Source of the DNA: Nannobrachium achirus
Taxonomy: Eukaryota; Chordata; Actinopteri; Myctophiformes; Myctophidae
Reading direction: 5' to 3'
DNA length: 64,000 bases
NCBI GenBank assembly: GCA_963921795.1
Contig: OY997653.1
Location: 28,062,494 to 28,126,493 of the forward strand
Below are positions 1 to 11,081 of this stretch, in pieces (position 1 is the stretch's first letter; each line of letters begins with the position of its first letter). The notes beneath the pieces are model-generated. The model had not been told where the DNA came from. It saw only the letters and a program-made list of their open reading frames with translations, and did no database searches. The position numbers and the translations under genes are program-made.

Positions 1-400
1 TGTATATCTGCTATTTTTCAATGGTTAAAGCAGTCAATAATCCTAGGCCTAAATGGGTTAATGGATAAAAAGGTAGAAGGCCTCCTTGCAGCCATAGCCT
101 GGCTCAATCTGTCCTTATACTCTGTCTGTATGATCTAGCAACCAGGATTCCTAGGGAACTCGTCTCTCCGCGGCACAGAGAAATCAAGGGTTTTGATTTT
201 ATTTTTGGTGCATATAAATTATTCAGAGTGCATTCCCGTACATTTATCTGTGATGGGAGGCTGGCTCTTTGGTGGGTCTCTCTCTCTCGCTCTCTCTCCC
301 GTCTAACTTCTATCTGTCTATTTCTCTTCTTTATAATGGATCCCTCCTTCTCTCGCACACATGCAAGCATGCATACTTGCAGGAGTGTGTGCGTGTACAC

Positions 401-407
401 GCACACA

Positions 408-443
<36 letters not shown>

Positions 444-475
444 CACACACGCACGCACGCACGCACGCACACACG
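401..475. repeat. CGCA/CA microsatellite
   Basis: A run of CACG and CA units with a short pure CA part; read on either strand it makes spurious open frames. Confidence 0.95.
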
Positions 476-778
476 GTAGATAAAATCTGTCTTTACCTCA
501 TCTCAGAGGAGCCTTGGCAAGCACTCTGAGGAATATTGATCATGACACTCTCAGGCCTTCTCAGCAGCTGCAGTATACACAGAAGGACCGCGTGGACCAG
601 CAAATATATTGCTCCATCATGAGGCAAGGGAGGTTTTTTTCCCAGAGTGTAAACATTAGAATTCTTTGTTAGAGTTGCAAAGCCCATGCGTGGCGTTTGG
701 GGAAAGCGCCGAGTTCTTCTGGATGTGACAAGACTTAAAATCATGTTGAAACCGATGCAATGTGTTGTTAATCTAGAA

Positions 779-1181
779 CAGGGGTTCGCAAACTTTTTTG
801 GCTCAGGGCACCCCTATAAATGTGTTTTCCCTCCGAGTCACCCCTACATTATTATAAGATGATGACAACATCTGAATGAATTATAGTGTTTAATTGAGTA
901 AATCAGAATTGCATTGTACATTCAAATGAATTCACCTCCATATAAGGGGAAACATAAGGGCATTGTTGCCATTATTCTCCCCAATATTATGTTGCGAGGA
1001 AAACGTTGAGATAGCCATTTTGGTAAGTGAAAACAACTTTGTACTGTAGTTGAATATGATACAAAATATATTTTTAAGTGTCCAAATAAATTCAAAATAT
1101 AATATCAAATTATCTCGCGGCACCCTTGGACTGTCATCGCAGCACCCCAGGGTGCCCCGTCACCCACTTTGACAACCCCTG
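779..1181. mobile_element. family F hAT-like MITE, intact target duplication
   Basis: The ends are CAGGGGTTCGCAAAC and GTTTGACAACCCCTG-like (CACTTTGACAACCCCTG). Both sides carry the same 8-bp target duplication ATCTAGAA (771-778 and 1182-1189). The interior holds the GGCACCCTTGG and CAGGGTGCCCCGTCACCC motifs that define other copies here. An 8-bp TSD and CAG...CTG ends suit the hAT superfamily. No coding sequence is present. Confidence 0.85.
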
Positions 1182-1737
1182 ATCTAGAAGGTGGTTAAAT
1201 GTGTTTCTGTTGTCTCCTAACACATTATTGTATGGTTAGAAAAGCAGGCGTGTCACACCGGGCGCAAGTCATTGTTTCAAATCCCCGAACTGATCCGGAA
1301 GGTCTGTAGGGACAGTGAACAAGAAATGACCTCCTTAGTACTGACATGCCCTTGAGCAAGGCTCTTCTTACATAAAGCTCCAGTTTGAGCTGCGAGAGAA
1401 TATTGCGGTCGTAATCGGCTGCTCCATTGTGTCGCCATGTTCGGTGAGGGCGAAGCTAGGGGAGAGCTTGAAAAAGAAGACCACGTGCGCAAAAGATAAT
1501 GCGTGCTCAGCTAAAACCTTCCCTAGGAAGAATACATATTTTAAAAAGTTCACTATCTACCCTGACACCTTGAAGACAGTCGTCCCTCTCCCCTCAGATC
1601 TGTGTTGGAAGCAGCCGTCACCATTAGACTGAGCTCCTATTTACAGCCATCCATCTCGGTTAGTGATGGCTGGCTTCACCTCAGAGGACAGGAGCAACCA
1701 TACTGATCTGCAACACATATTGTCCCATATGCACCAT

Positions 1738-2246
1738 CAGGGGTGTCGCATCAAATTCTGGGCCATGGGTACTTTAACTATTGAAAAATAGCAGATATAC
1801 AAGCTCACAGTGCCGCGCTGCGAGCTTGTAGATCTGCTATTGTTGAAAAATCGTGAAGTGTGCATTTTTCAAATATATTTCAAATCCTTCTAAGGTTTTT
1901 TGAAAAACCTATGTTTCTATGTCAGTGGTGCTCAAACATTTTCATATGAGGGACCCCCAAAATGACATGTATTTGGCCACGGATCCCCATCTCAAAATAT
2001 TTAGTTCCAGGAACGCCCCAGAAGCAAAATTTGAGTTACAAATGTTCGCTTAAAAAAATACATAAATTCAAAAATGTGCACACATTTTCACGACTTTTTC
2101 AAAAATAGCTGATCTACAAGCTTGCAGCGCGGCTTGAGCTTATATATCTGCTATTTTTCAATAGCTAAAGTATCAAATAATTAAGGCCCCTCCACCTTGG
2201 GCCCTGGTAACCCAGTCCCACTTTTCCCCCCCTTGTGACGCCCCTG
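1738..2246. mobile_element. family A interior in hAT-like ends (inverted copy)
   Basis: Starts CAGGGGTGTCGCATC and ends TTGTGACGCCCCTG, flanked by TGCACCAT and TGCACAAT (7 of 8 match). It contains two hairpins (about 1783-1850 and 2103-2157) around an interior with GGACCCCCAAAATGACATG and TTTGAGTTACAAATGTTCGC. It is non-autonomous, and the hairpins are partly eroded. Confidence 0.75.
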
Positions 2247-2884
2247 TGCACAATCAGTGCAAGTTCCGATCTGTATTTCCAGACTCAATCTATGGACATG
2301 CAGCAGCGGCGCCACAGTGAGGGTATCGACCCCAGATTCTCACTCAGACTCACAACAGAGCTCTGACACATGATATGACGGGTTAATTGCTCAGCCCCAA
2401 ACCAAAACAAGAGCAAACCCAGAAACCATATACAATACTTCTTTGTTACACACCATTTCAAAGAAGCCGGACACATAAACATATATATAAGGAAAAACTG
2501 GGACATCATTAAGTGTGAAAATTCTTTGTGGGAGATACTCAATGAACCTCCAGGGCTTCCGCTTCACAGGGGCCCCAGCAAACGAGGACAAACGACTTGC
2601 TTTCAAACTTGACACTGGGTTGACACGCTGACCCAAAGGGAATCTTTGATGTGGTAATTGCAACTACTGAGGCTATGGTGAAAACAGACACTTTTAGAGA
2701 TGCGTTTAGTAACAAAAACAATCCTTTTATCACCACCAGTTTCATAACAACTTCAATATGTACGGGCAGCAGTGGTTCGGGAGGTACAGCAGCTGTCTTG
2801 GAAATGGAAGGTCTCGTGAACTTCCATCAATGCTGTATCTCTACATTACTATTTTCTTTGCACTGTAATCTTTTTCCTTTAAAC

Positions 2885-3331
2885 CAGGGGTCTTAAACAA
2901 GAGTTCCGGGACCCCTAGGGGGTCCTCAGAGTTACGACAGGGGGGCTGCCAAATCTTTGTGTGATAGGATACTTCTTTTAAAATTAACAACTTGAACCCT
3001 CGCATACTTTAGCCAAGAATAGCAGATCTACCAAGCTCTCAACGCCTCTTGTAGATCGTCTATTTTCGGCAAATAAGTTTGATGTAGAGGTAAAAAAGTA
3101 CAAAGCGAAAGGTCAGGTTTAGTAAGTAACAACGATTTAAGTGGTCAAAATTATGAAAAAAACACATTAACACAAATCTAACAGACTGATGACAGTGCTG
3201 TCAAACAATCTATGAAATCAATGAAAATCTGTATCACACATTTATACAATATGCAGAGGGCGTCCCTGCTTCATGTCTCTCTCTCTCTCTCAGCTAAGGG
3301 GTCCTTGGCCTGAAAACGTTGAAGACCCCTA
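2885..3331. mobile_element. family C hAT-like MITE (inverted copy)
   Basis: Starts CAGGGGTCTTAAAC, ends AACGTTGAAGACCCCT(A), with flanks CTTTAAAC and CTTTAAAG (7 of 8). A decayed hairpin lies at 3019-3062 (AGCAGATCTACCAAGC and CTTGTAGATCGTCTATTTT). Confidence 0.7.
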
Positions 3332-3695
3332 CTTTAAAGTGATGTACTGTCTTTGGCGATTGATTTTCCCCAGGGCCCAGGGGGATCAATGAGGGTCTCA
3401 TCTTATCTTAACTGGAGAGAACATTCTCCCCATGATGTTAACTTGATGACAACGTTCCTCCCAAATAACATTCTTTACATTCTTGGTATTGAGACGGCGT
3501 CATATTGTGTTATGCCCATTGGCTGAAGGAGTTTGTCTGTGAAGGTAAGTAGGCTACTTACTCCCACAATGGAATGTCTGGAAGAAACATTTACTGTGGC
3601 ACAGCGTTACATCAGATGTAAAGACACAATGTACTTTTTGAAAATAAGTCACGCACACACGCACGCACGCACGCACGCACGCACGCAGCTGCCCC

Positions 3696-4173
3696 CAGTG
3701 TTGATTTTGTCGACTAAAACTATGACGAAAAATGTTTGTCGACTGCGTTTTTTTCACTGACGAAAACTAAATAAAAACTAAGCTATGATCACTAAAACCA
3801 AGACTAGATATATTGATAATTTCGTCAACAAAATAACAAACAAAATAAAAACTAGACTAAAACGTTACTAGTGCTGAAGAGAGTAATGTTATGTTTGGTT
3901 GCTCTCAGCCAGGCAACGCGTTGTGAGCTTGTAGATCTGCTATTTTCAGCACATAACCAAGGGTAAATTCAGTCATTACGATGCCATCAATGCCTGCCAA
4001 AATGCATTTCAGTTGACTAAATCAACTGTAGATTTAGTCGCCTAAAATCTTATGATATTTAGTCGACTAAAATTAGACTAAAAACTAAAACTTTTCAGTT
4101 GACTAAATTACGACTAAAACTAAATTACATTTTATTCAAAAGACTGACTAAAACTAAATAAAAAACAACACTG
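3696..4173. mobile_element. hAT-like element with GTCGACTAAA interior
   Basis: Ends are CAGTGTTGATTTTGTCGAC and AAAACAACACTG, with a perfect 8-bp target duplication GCTGCCCC at 3688-3695 and 4174-4181. The interior is rich in short inverted ACTAAAAC/AGTCGACTAAA motifs. A half-copy of the shared hairpin arm (TGTGAGCTTGTAGATCTGC) sits at about 3929-3951, so this family too has acquired the module. Confidence 0.85.
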
Positions 4174-4954
4174 GCTGCCCCTGCTTATTAGGCCTTTTCA
4201 ACAGTGCAGTCACATATTGAAATAAAACTGGATTCAAATACATTTAATTGGATCAAATTTAATTGGAGCTCAAACAGTATTGTTTGAGAGAGGCCATGGG
4301 GTCGAAATGCGTTGAACACTGTTAGTATAGGCCCTGTCTCTGCTCTTTGTAAGTAAAGCATCCTAAAATGCTAATCCTTACCTTAGTTATACAGTTCACA
4401 AACCAGGATTTTCCTGGGACTTACTTATACCTTTCTTACTGTTGGTCAGTGATAAATAACTTTTGAACCACTTGGCCTCCTAGAGCCATCAACTGGTGGG
4501 TAAGAGACCCACTAACAGGGCTTTTAGACTTGTACATCGTGTTAACTGGCAGCATTATTTAGTCATACTGTGTGCTCGATGAATGCCAAGCCAAAGCTTC
4601 TTAATTAGTTCATGAATTCTTGACCAGAGAGGATAAGGGTCTAGGAATACTGAGTAGTGTGCGCTTGGAGCAATAAGAATAACGGCGGTAAGTGAAAGCT
4701 TGTGTCGGTGTTGTTGGGGGTCAGCTCACTTAAACTCTAATTTACTCCACGCACAAAAACAGCATCTTAAGAGCTTTGTTTGTGTTGTCGTCGAAAGACT
4801 GAATTGAAGGTGAATCGACTCAGACTGCAACTTTGGCGTGTGTCAACAGCAAGACTCAGATTACGGCACCGCTCTCCTCCGTCGTCGACCACTACCCACC
4901 CCCGCCCACGCTGCACCGCAGTGTGAAGATCCAAACGCTTGTGACTCCTCCAGT

Positions 4955-5460
4955 CAGGGACATGCTGGGCCCCTGATTCAGCCCGGGAAAAAGAGTTGTA
5001 GAGGCCCTCATTGCGCTGCTGCTACTCAAAGATTTGCCATTTCAGATCATGACAAGTGACAAGCCAGTGGGCCAATTACATGAGTTATATTTTGGGTGAC
5101 ATACAAGGTGGAAACCTTTTATGTCCAAAACCATTTTAAAAAGGATTTAAACTAGTGAAAACAGCCGATCTACAAGCACACAACGCCTCGCACCGCGAGG
5201 CGTTGTGTGCTTGTAGATCTGCTGTTTTCACTACTTTTGTGTGACAGCCTTGTATGATGAAGCAGGGCTTTGCTTTGCGAAAGAATTTACAAATTTGAAA
5301 CTTGGAGATACAAGGTTTCTGCCCGACAGTGACGATTTACTTTGTTGGCTGCCCAGCCCCCAAAATGGAACGAAGGCCGAAATTTTTATTTTTATTTTTG
5401 TCCTAATGGCCGGCTGGACCGGGAGTTGCCCCGCTTTTCCCAATGGCCAGCACGTCCCTG
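4955..5460. mobile_element. family J hAT-like element carrying a family D insert
   Basis: Starts CAGGGACATGCTGGGCCCC and ends GGCCAGCACGTCCCTG, with perfect 8-bp duplications CCTCCAGT on both sides. A family D hairpin element interrupts it. The same interruption at the same point is found in the inverted copy at 10600-11081. Confidence 0.85.
5102..5334. mobile_element. family D hairpin MITE, left end decayed
   Basis: Family D unit with a 5' part resembling GGTGGAAACCTTTTATGTCC, a strong hairpin at about 5153-5234 (GTGAAAACAGCCGATCTACA and complement), and an end GCCCGACAGTGACG. It is nested in the family J element. Confidence 0.75.
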
Positions 5461-5666
5461 CCTCCAGTCCTTCAACAGCAGAGTGCTGCTGGCGCCAATC
5501 GATCCCAAAACGCCTCCACCGCAGCGAGGCCACAGTGAAATACGAGCGGTGAGGCCGGGCGGACTGAAAAGAGGGGCCGGTAACGGAGCAACGCTGTCGC
5601 GCTTCCAGACACAGAATGATGATGAGGGTGCCTCGAGGACAGGTCATTTGAAACACAAGCGTGTGG

Positions 5667-5704
<38 letters not shown>

Positions 5705-5872
5705 CACAAGTGTATGAAATATCTCGGCCATGTGAAACCGTGTGCAGGCTACAGGTTAAGTGGAGGCCACCCCGACTGTGAAAAATAAAATAAAATGAAA
5801 ATAAAATATATTTTTTAAAAGCCCATTGCTCCGTGACATGTTATGAGCTTGAGATTGGCTATTTTTGCAAAA

Positions 5873-6015
5873 CCTCTATCAGAGTCCAGGGTGAAGGGCT
5901 ATTCACTTCACCGCGGTGTAGTTTTCTAGCCATCACCTAAAAATACATAACAAAGCCTAGGTGAAACTACAACGCGGTGAAGTGAATAGCTCTTCACCCT
6001 GGACTCTGATAGAGG
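5873..6015. mobile_element. family I foldback element, short form
   Basis: A near-perfect inverted repeat: CCTCTATCAGAGTCCAGGGT at the left and its complement ACCCTGGACTCTGATAGAGG at the right, with arms of about 60 bases around a small centre. Its terminal repeats match the longer copy at 13127-13462, which has TAA flanks. Confidence 0.75.
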
Positions 6016-6386
6016 CTTTACTGTAGCATTATTTGCGGGACACTTCCGGCTAACAGCAGACATACAAGGTTACGTCGTGTCGCAGATTGTTGTGAGCTTG
6101 TAGATCACTCTCGGCTGCGGCGCCGGAAGCTGCCTGCACATTCTGCGCAATGCACAATGGGATGTTGGAAAGTTGTGGATATACAAAATATAAATAAATA
6201 AAAACGTCACAGCAGGGGGCCAATACAGCCAGAGGCTATGGCTATTTCAGGGTTCTTGGCATGGAAAGGTTTCAGCCCCCCTGTAGCTTACACTAGCTGA
6301 CATACTGACTACATGATTATTTATTATACAACTATCATTTGCATGCTAACATGCTAACAATCACATGCAGACACCACACACTAAAA

Positions 6387-6623
6387 CAGGGGTTACTCAG
6401 ACTTCCGAACCTGAGGGCCACGTTACAAAAATGACCAGGGGCCAGTTGATAAAATGACAACATTTGTGATACTTGATAACTTCTGTCTTTCAATGGCGAG
6501 GGAAAAATCTCAAAATATCTCTAAAAAATCAGTCCATTTTGGGTTAATTTGGGGATTGACTTGTTGATCGGTGGGCCAGTCAAAATTGTGCCACGGGCCG
6601 GAAGTGGCTCACGAATATCACTG
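6387..6623. mobile_element. hAT-like element sharing a target with its neighbour
   Basis: Starts CAGGGGTTACTCAGAC and ends ATATCACTG. It is flanked by CACTAAAA at 6379-6386 and 6624-6631. The interior contains GAGGGCCACG and GCCACGGGCCGGAAG motifs. The right-hand duplication is also the left-hand duplication of the next element. Confidence 0.75.
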
Positions 6624-6631
6624 CACTAAAA

Positions 6632-7387
6632 CAGTGGTTCTCAACCTGTAGGTCGGGACCACCAGGGGGGCCCCCAAATTATTTTTGGGGGTCCCTAGAT
6701 GATTAACTTAATGTGAAACACTGTTTTCTCTCTCAACAGTAAGAAACCAACATAAAGTTTAAGTGTATAGGGGGTATCTGCACATTTCTAAAGTGACAAT
6801 TTAAGGACTTTTTAATACCTTGGCTTTAACATTGGCCACCAGGGATGTACAGTAGTGGGGGGGGGGGGGGGGGGGGGGGGGGGGACGCGGGGGTACGGAG
6901 TGCCCACACTTCTCTCAAGTCAAGTCAGTTGATATTATATTTTCAGGTTGTTCTGACCCAGCAATTGGTTGAAATAGGCTCGCCAGCCGTGCTGAAATGA
7001 GCATGACTAACAGCAGATGGTAATATAAGATTTGAAAATGGATTAATTAATTGGAAATATCAGTTGTGGAGCTATTTTGCAAGGGAACTTTGGCTGATGA
7101 TCCGGTCATCAAATTATTGGTTGAGAACCACTGGTCTAAGGCGGGGAGTGCCCACACTTCCAAATTTAGCACTACAACACTGTTGGCCACATTGTCAAAT
7201 ATTAGAGGCAAAAATTGTGAAAATTGCAGATCTATGGTTGTGAGCATGTAGATCTGCTATTTTCACAATAGAACCGTGTTATACAAATGTAATGCCTCAA
7301 CTCTTAGTGCTTGTCAGGGATGGGGGGGTCCCCAGTTAAAATATGATTATTTTGGGGGTCGCAGCCTGAGAAGGTTGAGAACCACTG
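6632..7387. mobile_element. family B hAT-like element with nested insertion
   Basis: Ends CAGTGGTTCTCAACCTG and AAGGTTGAGAACCACTG form good terminal inverted repeats of the Charlie-like hAT type. Flanks are CACTAAAA at 6624-6631 and 7388-7395. A half-decayed hairpin is at about 7224-7266. The element is split by the insertion at 6840-7182. Confidence 0.88.
6840..7182. mobile_element. nested hAT-like insertion with a 28-base poly-G run
   Basis: Inserted into the family B element with a perfect 8-bp duplication TTGGCCAC (6832-6839 and 7183-7190). It starts CAGGGATGTACAG and ends ACTACAACACTG. It contains a run of G at 6857-6884 and a 15-bp direct repeat GAGTGCCCACACTTC (near 6899 and 7146). 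Confidence 0.75.
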
Positions 7388-7937
7388 CACTAAAAGATAC
7401 ATACACATGCGAGAAGATGCGCGCGCGCACACACACACACGCGCACACACACACTTCTCTGTGTGAGATCAGTGAAGCCAGGTCAAGGGCAACAGCATAA
7501 TCAAAAGGAAAGCGGCGCCTCAGGCAGAATACAGTAACAGGGAGCTTCAGACTCCATGACTTGACACAATCGCAATAACAGCATGTAATTGATAACGCTT
7601 TTCACTGATCAAAGCTCCAAAAAGACAGCGTGAATTCTGTTAGAAATCACACGAATCTGGAGAAGAATAAATGCCGGACAATGCCCATCAGAACCCAGGA
7701 ATTAGACTCACAGTAGGCCTGTAATCCTCGAGAAAAACAAAACAAAATGGGCTGAAAGATCTATAGGATGAATCCTAGGGGTGCGCTGGGGAGAAATTAT
7801 AAGCCCTGGGTTTATCCACTCGGACCGCCCCGGAGGGTTATGCTCAGGTCGGGATGTATAAGATGTTACAGTTGAGGAGGAGGGGGTGTTTTGTAGCGTT
7901 TTCCTACATTATATGCATCTATTGCAACCCTGTAACC

Positions 7938-8985
7938 CAGTGGTTCTCAACCTGCGGGTCGGGACCCAAAATATTTTGGGGGGTCCACTCCCCAGATGAT
8001 TAGCTTAATGTGAAACAATGTGAAACATTTTCTCACCCAACAGTAAACAAACAAACATACAGTATAAGTGTATAGACTAGAGGGTATCTGCACATTTCTA
8101 AGGCTGCACTCAGACTGGAACGCACTAAGTTGTGTGAGAGTTGTGTGGGGAAGGCGGGGGGCAGAGACAGCACAACGCATTCCGGATGGAAGTCTAGTGG
8201 TTTGAAGTCTAGTGTGTGTTGTGTGCTTGTTGGATGGTGCTCTGTGCAACCACAGGACTCTCACTAGACTTCAAACCACTAGACTTCCATCCGGAATGCA
8301 TTGTGCTGTCTCTGCCCCCACCTCCCCCACACAACTCTCACTCAACTTAGTGCCTGACTGTCTGTGGGAAGCCTAAAGTGACAATTTAAGGACTCTTTCT
8401 TTTAATTCTTCTCAAATAAATGAATAAACATCGGCCATATTGTCAAATATTAACTCTTATACCGCTTTGGACGTTCATGTTCGCCCCAATTCCCAAGAGA
8501 CCTCTGTGCCAATACGGCGCTCGTTCGGTTCGTTCGTCTGTTGACTGTAAGCTGATGAGGGGTCGCGCGGCCGTGTACTGTAAACACATTTTCCGCGGTG
8601 ATGGTGTAAAAAATCCATTATGCGTTAACATCAACGGAGAACAATTCACCTCCTTGTTGATTTCCTCTGGCTGTAAGGCTCTGTGGCCAGTGACTGGTCT
8701 TCTTCTTCTTCAACACATAACAGGCAAATTCACATTCATTCTCGCATGACGCCGCCCTCTGCTGCCTGGCAGACCAAAGTGCACTATTGCACAATAAAAA
8801 AAAATAAAAAAAATTAAAAAATAAATGTCTGTCTATCTACTATAACGTCGCAAAGGTAAGCCGCTTTTTGATGGCACCAGACCCAATAAATAAATAAATA
8901 ATCTGGCAGTAGGAGAGTTAAAGGCAGAAATTGTGAAAATAGCCGATCTCATGCTCACAAGTTACAACGCCTTATTGTTTATGAC
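7938..8985. mobile_element. family B copy, right end lost
   Basis: Starts CAGTGGTTCTCAACCTG and follows the family order (GGTCGGGACC, TTAATGTGAAAC, GTGTATAG). A foldback insertion at 8102-8373 interrupts it. A damaged hairpin arm (AAATAGCCGATCTCATGCTC) appears at 8936-8960, after which similarity stops. Confidence 0.65.
8102..8373. mobile_element. PIF/Harbinger-like foldback MITE, TAA target
   Basis: A 272-bp foldback with arms of about 115 bases, sharing GTCTAGTGGTTTGAAGTCTA-type sequence at the centre and GCACTAAGTTG near the ends. It interrupts the family B element between TTTCTAA and TAAAGTG, giving a 3-bp TAA duplication. Other family B copies show the uninterrupted site TTTCTAAAGTG. 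Confidence 0.8.
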
Positions 8986-9011
8986 CAACGACCACATGCA
9001 CTTAAACTGAC

Positions 9012-9702
9012 CAGGGGCGTCATTTGGGTATGGCAGGGGTATGCAGCTGCCATACCCTGGGTCCAGGGGGGAAAATAAAAGTTACTTTTAAATATAAATC
9101 CATGAATTTCTCTTTCTCTATCTGTGCTGGTTATTATGTTGTTAAATTACAGTAAATGACTACAAATGCAAAATTTAACAAAATGGTCACTTTAAAAGAG
9201 CTATAGTCAACTTTTTCTTGAAAAACAGATGCTAAAATAAAAATAATGTTTTGAAAATATTTTATAAAAAAATAAGCTTCATAATGTGTTTCTATTCAAA
9301 AATGACCACAAAAAGCATAAAATAATGATAAAATAATTATTTTGGCCATTGTCAGACCAACCCTTTAACAAGGTATTATAATTATATTCTCCACACTTTT
9401 ATTCTCCTCATCTTGACAAATTGGTATATTCCCAGGTCAGCTGCACAGGTGCAATTCATTATTGTTAATTGTGACACGTTTACATGTTTAGCTGCACTTG
9501 AACAACCGTTCCAGGCTGCCATATCCAGCCCAAGAAACCGTAGAAACTTGGGGAAAAATAAAATGTACTTCTTAAAATAAATGTATCATGCCTGTTGCTA
9601 AGGTATGGCAACATGACTGGTGTTCGCACGCGTGCAAGACACCAGTCATGTTGCCATAGTGTCATGTTGCCATACCTTAGCTTTTTCTGAACTGAAGCCA
9701 TG
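9012..9702. mobile_element. family G element
   Basis: Starts CAGGGGCGTCATTTGGGTAT and runs to CTTTTTCTGAACTGAAGCC. Near the right end is a strong palindrome (GGCAACATGACTGGTGT and complement, 9605-9680). Family G copies occur at 16435, 27314 and 36611. Confidence 0.65.
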
Positions 9703-9799
9703 CACTGAAACAGACTACAAACCACTACAAACTGCATGCCGTGTGCATCACATCCTGCACCACCCACCAAAAGCGTAAATTCAGAAAGAATAGCCCCAT

Positions 9800-9866
9800 T
9801 TCCAAAATAGCGAAAATAGTGGATCTACGATACCAATTCAGCTTGTAGATCAACAATTTTCACTGT
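9800..9866. repeat. decayed solo copy of the shared hairpin
   Basis: GCGAAAATAGTGGATCTACG is followed by CAGCTTGTAGATCAACAATTTTC. The two arms still pair but the GC-rich tip is lost. Confidence 0.55.
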
Positions 9867-10273
9867 TTGGTTTGGGGGCGAAAAGAGTCTTTGAAAAGGT
9901 TTGCCTATAATTGCAATCCCAAAATTGGGATGCCACGATGAAAGTGGTTAATAAATGAATGTTTGTATACAATCAGTAAAAGGCTTATCTAAAGTATAAC
10001 ACATGTCACATGAAGTTGGATGGGCATCGATCGCGATTAAATCAGATTAATCTGCAAAAGAAATTCAGATTTGTGGGCAATAGCCTATGCATAAAATAAC
10101 AATTGCCATCCCCTGTTGCTCCAAATGACACCTCCGCCTCTCCCACATTCAATACGACAAGATATCAAATTTGCCTCCTCAGGCGTCGCGGGCGGGTCAT
10201 TTGCCTGCAGTTGTCCCACATTGGCACAACACTCCTGTTATTAAGGCTGTCATGATTATGAGATGCTTGATGT

Positions 10274-10352
10274 AACCTGACTCCGCCAGATGGTGGCAGC
10301 AGTGCGTAGAAGGGCGGTACGCACTGCTGCCACCATCTGGCGGAGTCAGGTT
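10274..10352. repeat. perfect 33-bp inverted repeat hairpin
   Basis: The left arm begins AACCTGACTCCGCCAGATGG and the right arm is its exact complement over 33 bases, with a 13-base loop TAGAAGGGCGGTA. The direct repeat ATGCTTGATG lies just outside at 10263-10272 and about 10358-10367. It could be a small foldback insertion; it is not related to the shared AGATCTACAAGC hairpin. Confidence 0.85.
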
Positions 10353-10599
10353 ATTTATGCTTGATGAGCTGCCTGTCGCAAAACAAACGTTGCATATAGG
10401 GCAGATATGACAAATAACATTATTTTATACTTATACTAAATTATGAATAGTGGAAACAGACGATTTCAACATGGAAATTATTACAACAATTATGCAAAAG
10501 ATTCTTGCGAATATCCCAAAAAATTGCGATACATAATTGGCGATTATGTAATCAGTGTGACAGAGCTACTCATTATGTGAGCCCAGCTTGGTTGTGATT

Positions 10600-11081
10600 C
10601 AGGGACGAGCTGGCCATTGGGAAAAGCGGGACAACTCCCGAACGGCCGGTTCATTCCCGGCCGGTCCAGGCCGGCCATTAGGAAAAAAATTAAAATAAAG
10701 TTTCGGCCTTCGTTCCATTTTGGGGGCTGTGCGGCCAACAAAGTAAATCGTCACTGTTGGGCAGAAACCTCGTATCTCCAAGTTTCAAATGTATATTTTT
10801 TTTCGCAAAGCAAAGCCCTGCTTCATCATACAAGGCTGTTGCACAAAAGTAGTGAAAACAGCAGATCTAAAAGCACACAACGCCTCGCGGTGCGAGGCGT
10901 TGTGTGCTTGTAGATCGGCTGTTTTCACTTGTTTAAATCATTTTTAAATGATAAATACAAAACAAACGGTTTTCGACATAAAAGGTTTCCACCCGACAGC
11001 GACGAAATATAACTAAAAATAAATAAATGAGGGCCTCTCCAACTCTTTTTCCCGGGCTATCAGGAGCCCTGCATGTCCCTG
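10600..11081. mobile_element. family J element (inverted) with family D insert
   Basis: Starts CAGGGACGAGCTGGCC and ends GCCCTGCATGTCCCTG, with perfect 8-bp duplications TTGTGATT. Family D lies at 10749-11004 at the same internal junction as in the copy at 4955-5460. Confidence 0.85.
10749..11004. mobile_element. family D hairpin MITE
   Basis: Starts CGTCACTGTTGGGCAG and ends CCACCCGACAGCGACG, with 4-bp flanks AAAT on both sides. The central hairpin (about 10852-10930) pairs GTGAAAACAGCAGATCTA and its complement. It is nested in family J. Confidence 0.85.

Noticed and set aside
5241..5552. Frames of about 100 codons through family D and J elements
   Set aside because: They run through transposon ends and a hairpin; similar translations recur wherever the same repeats occur.
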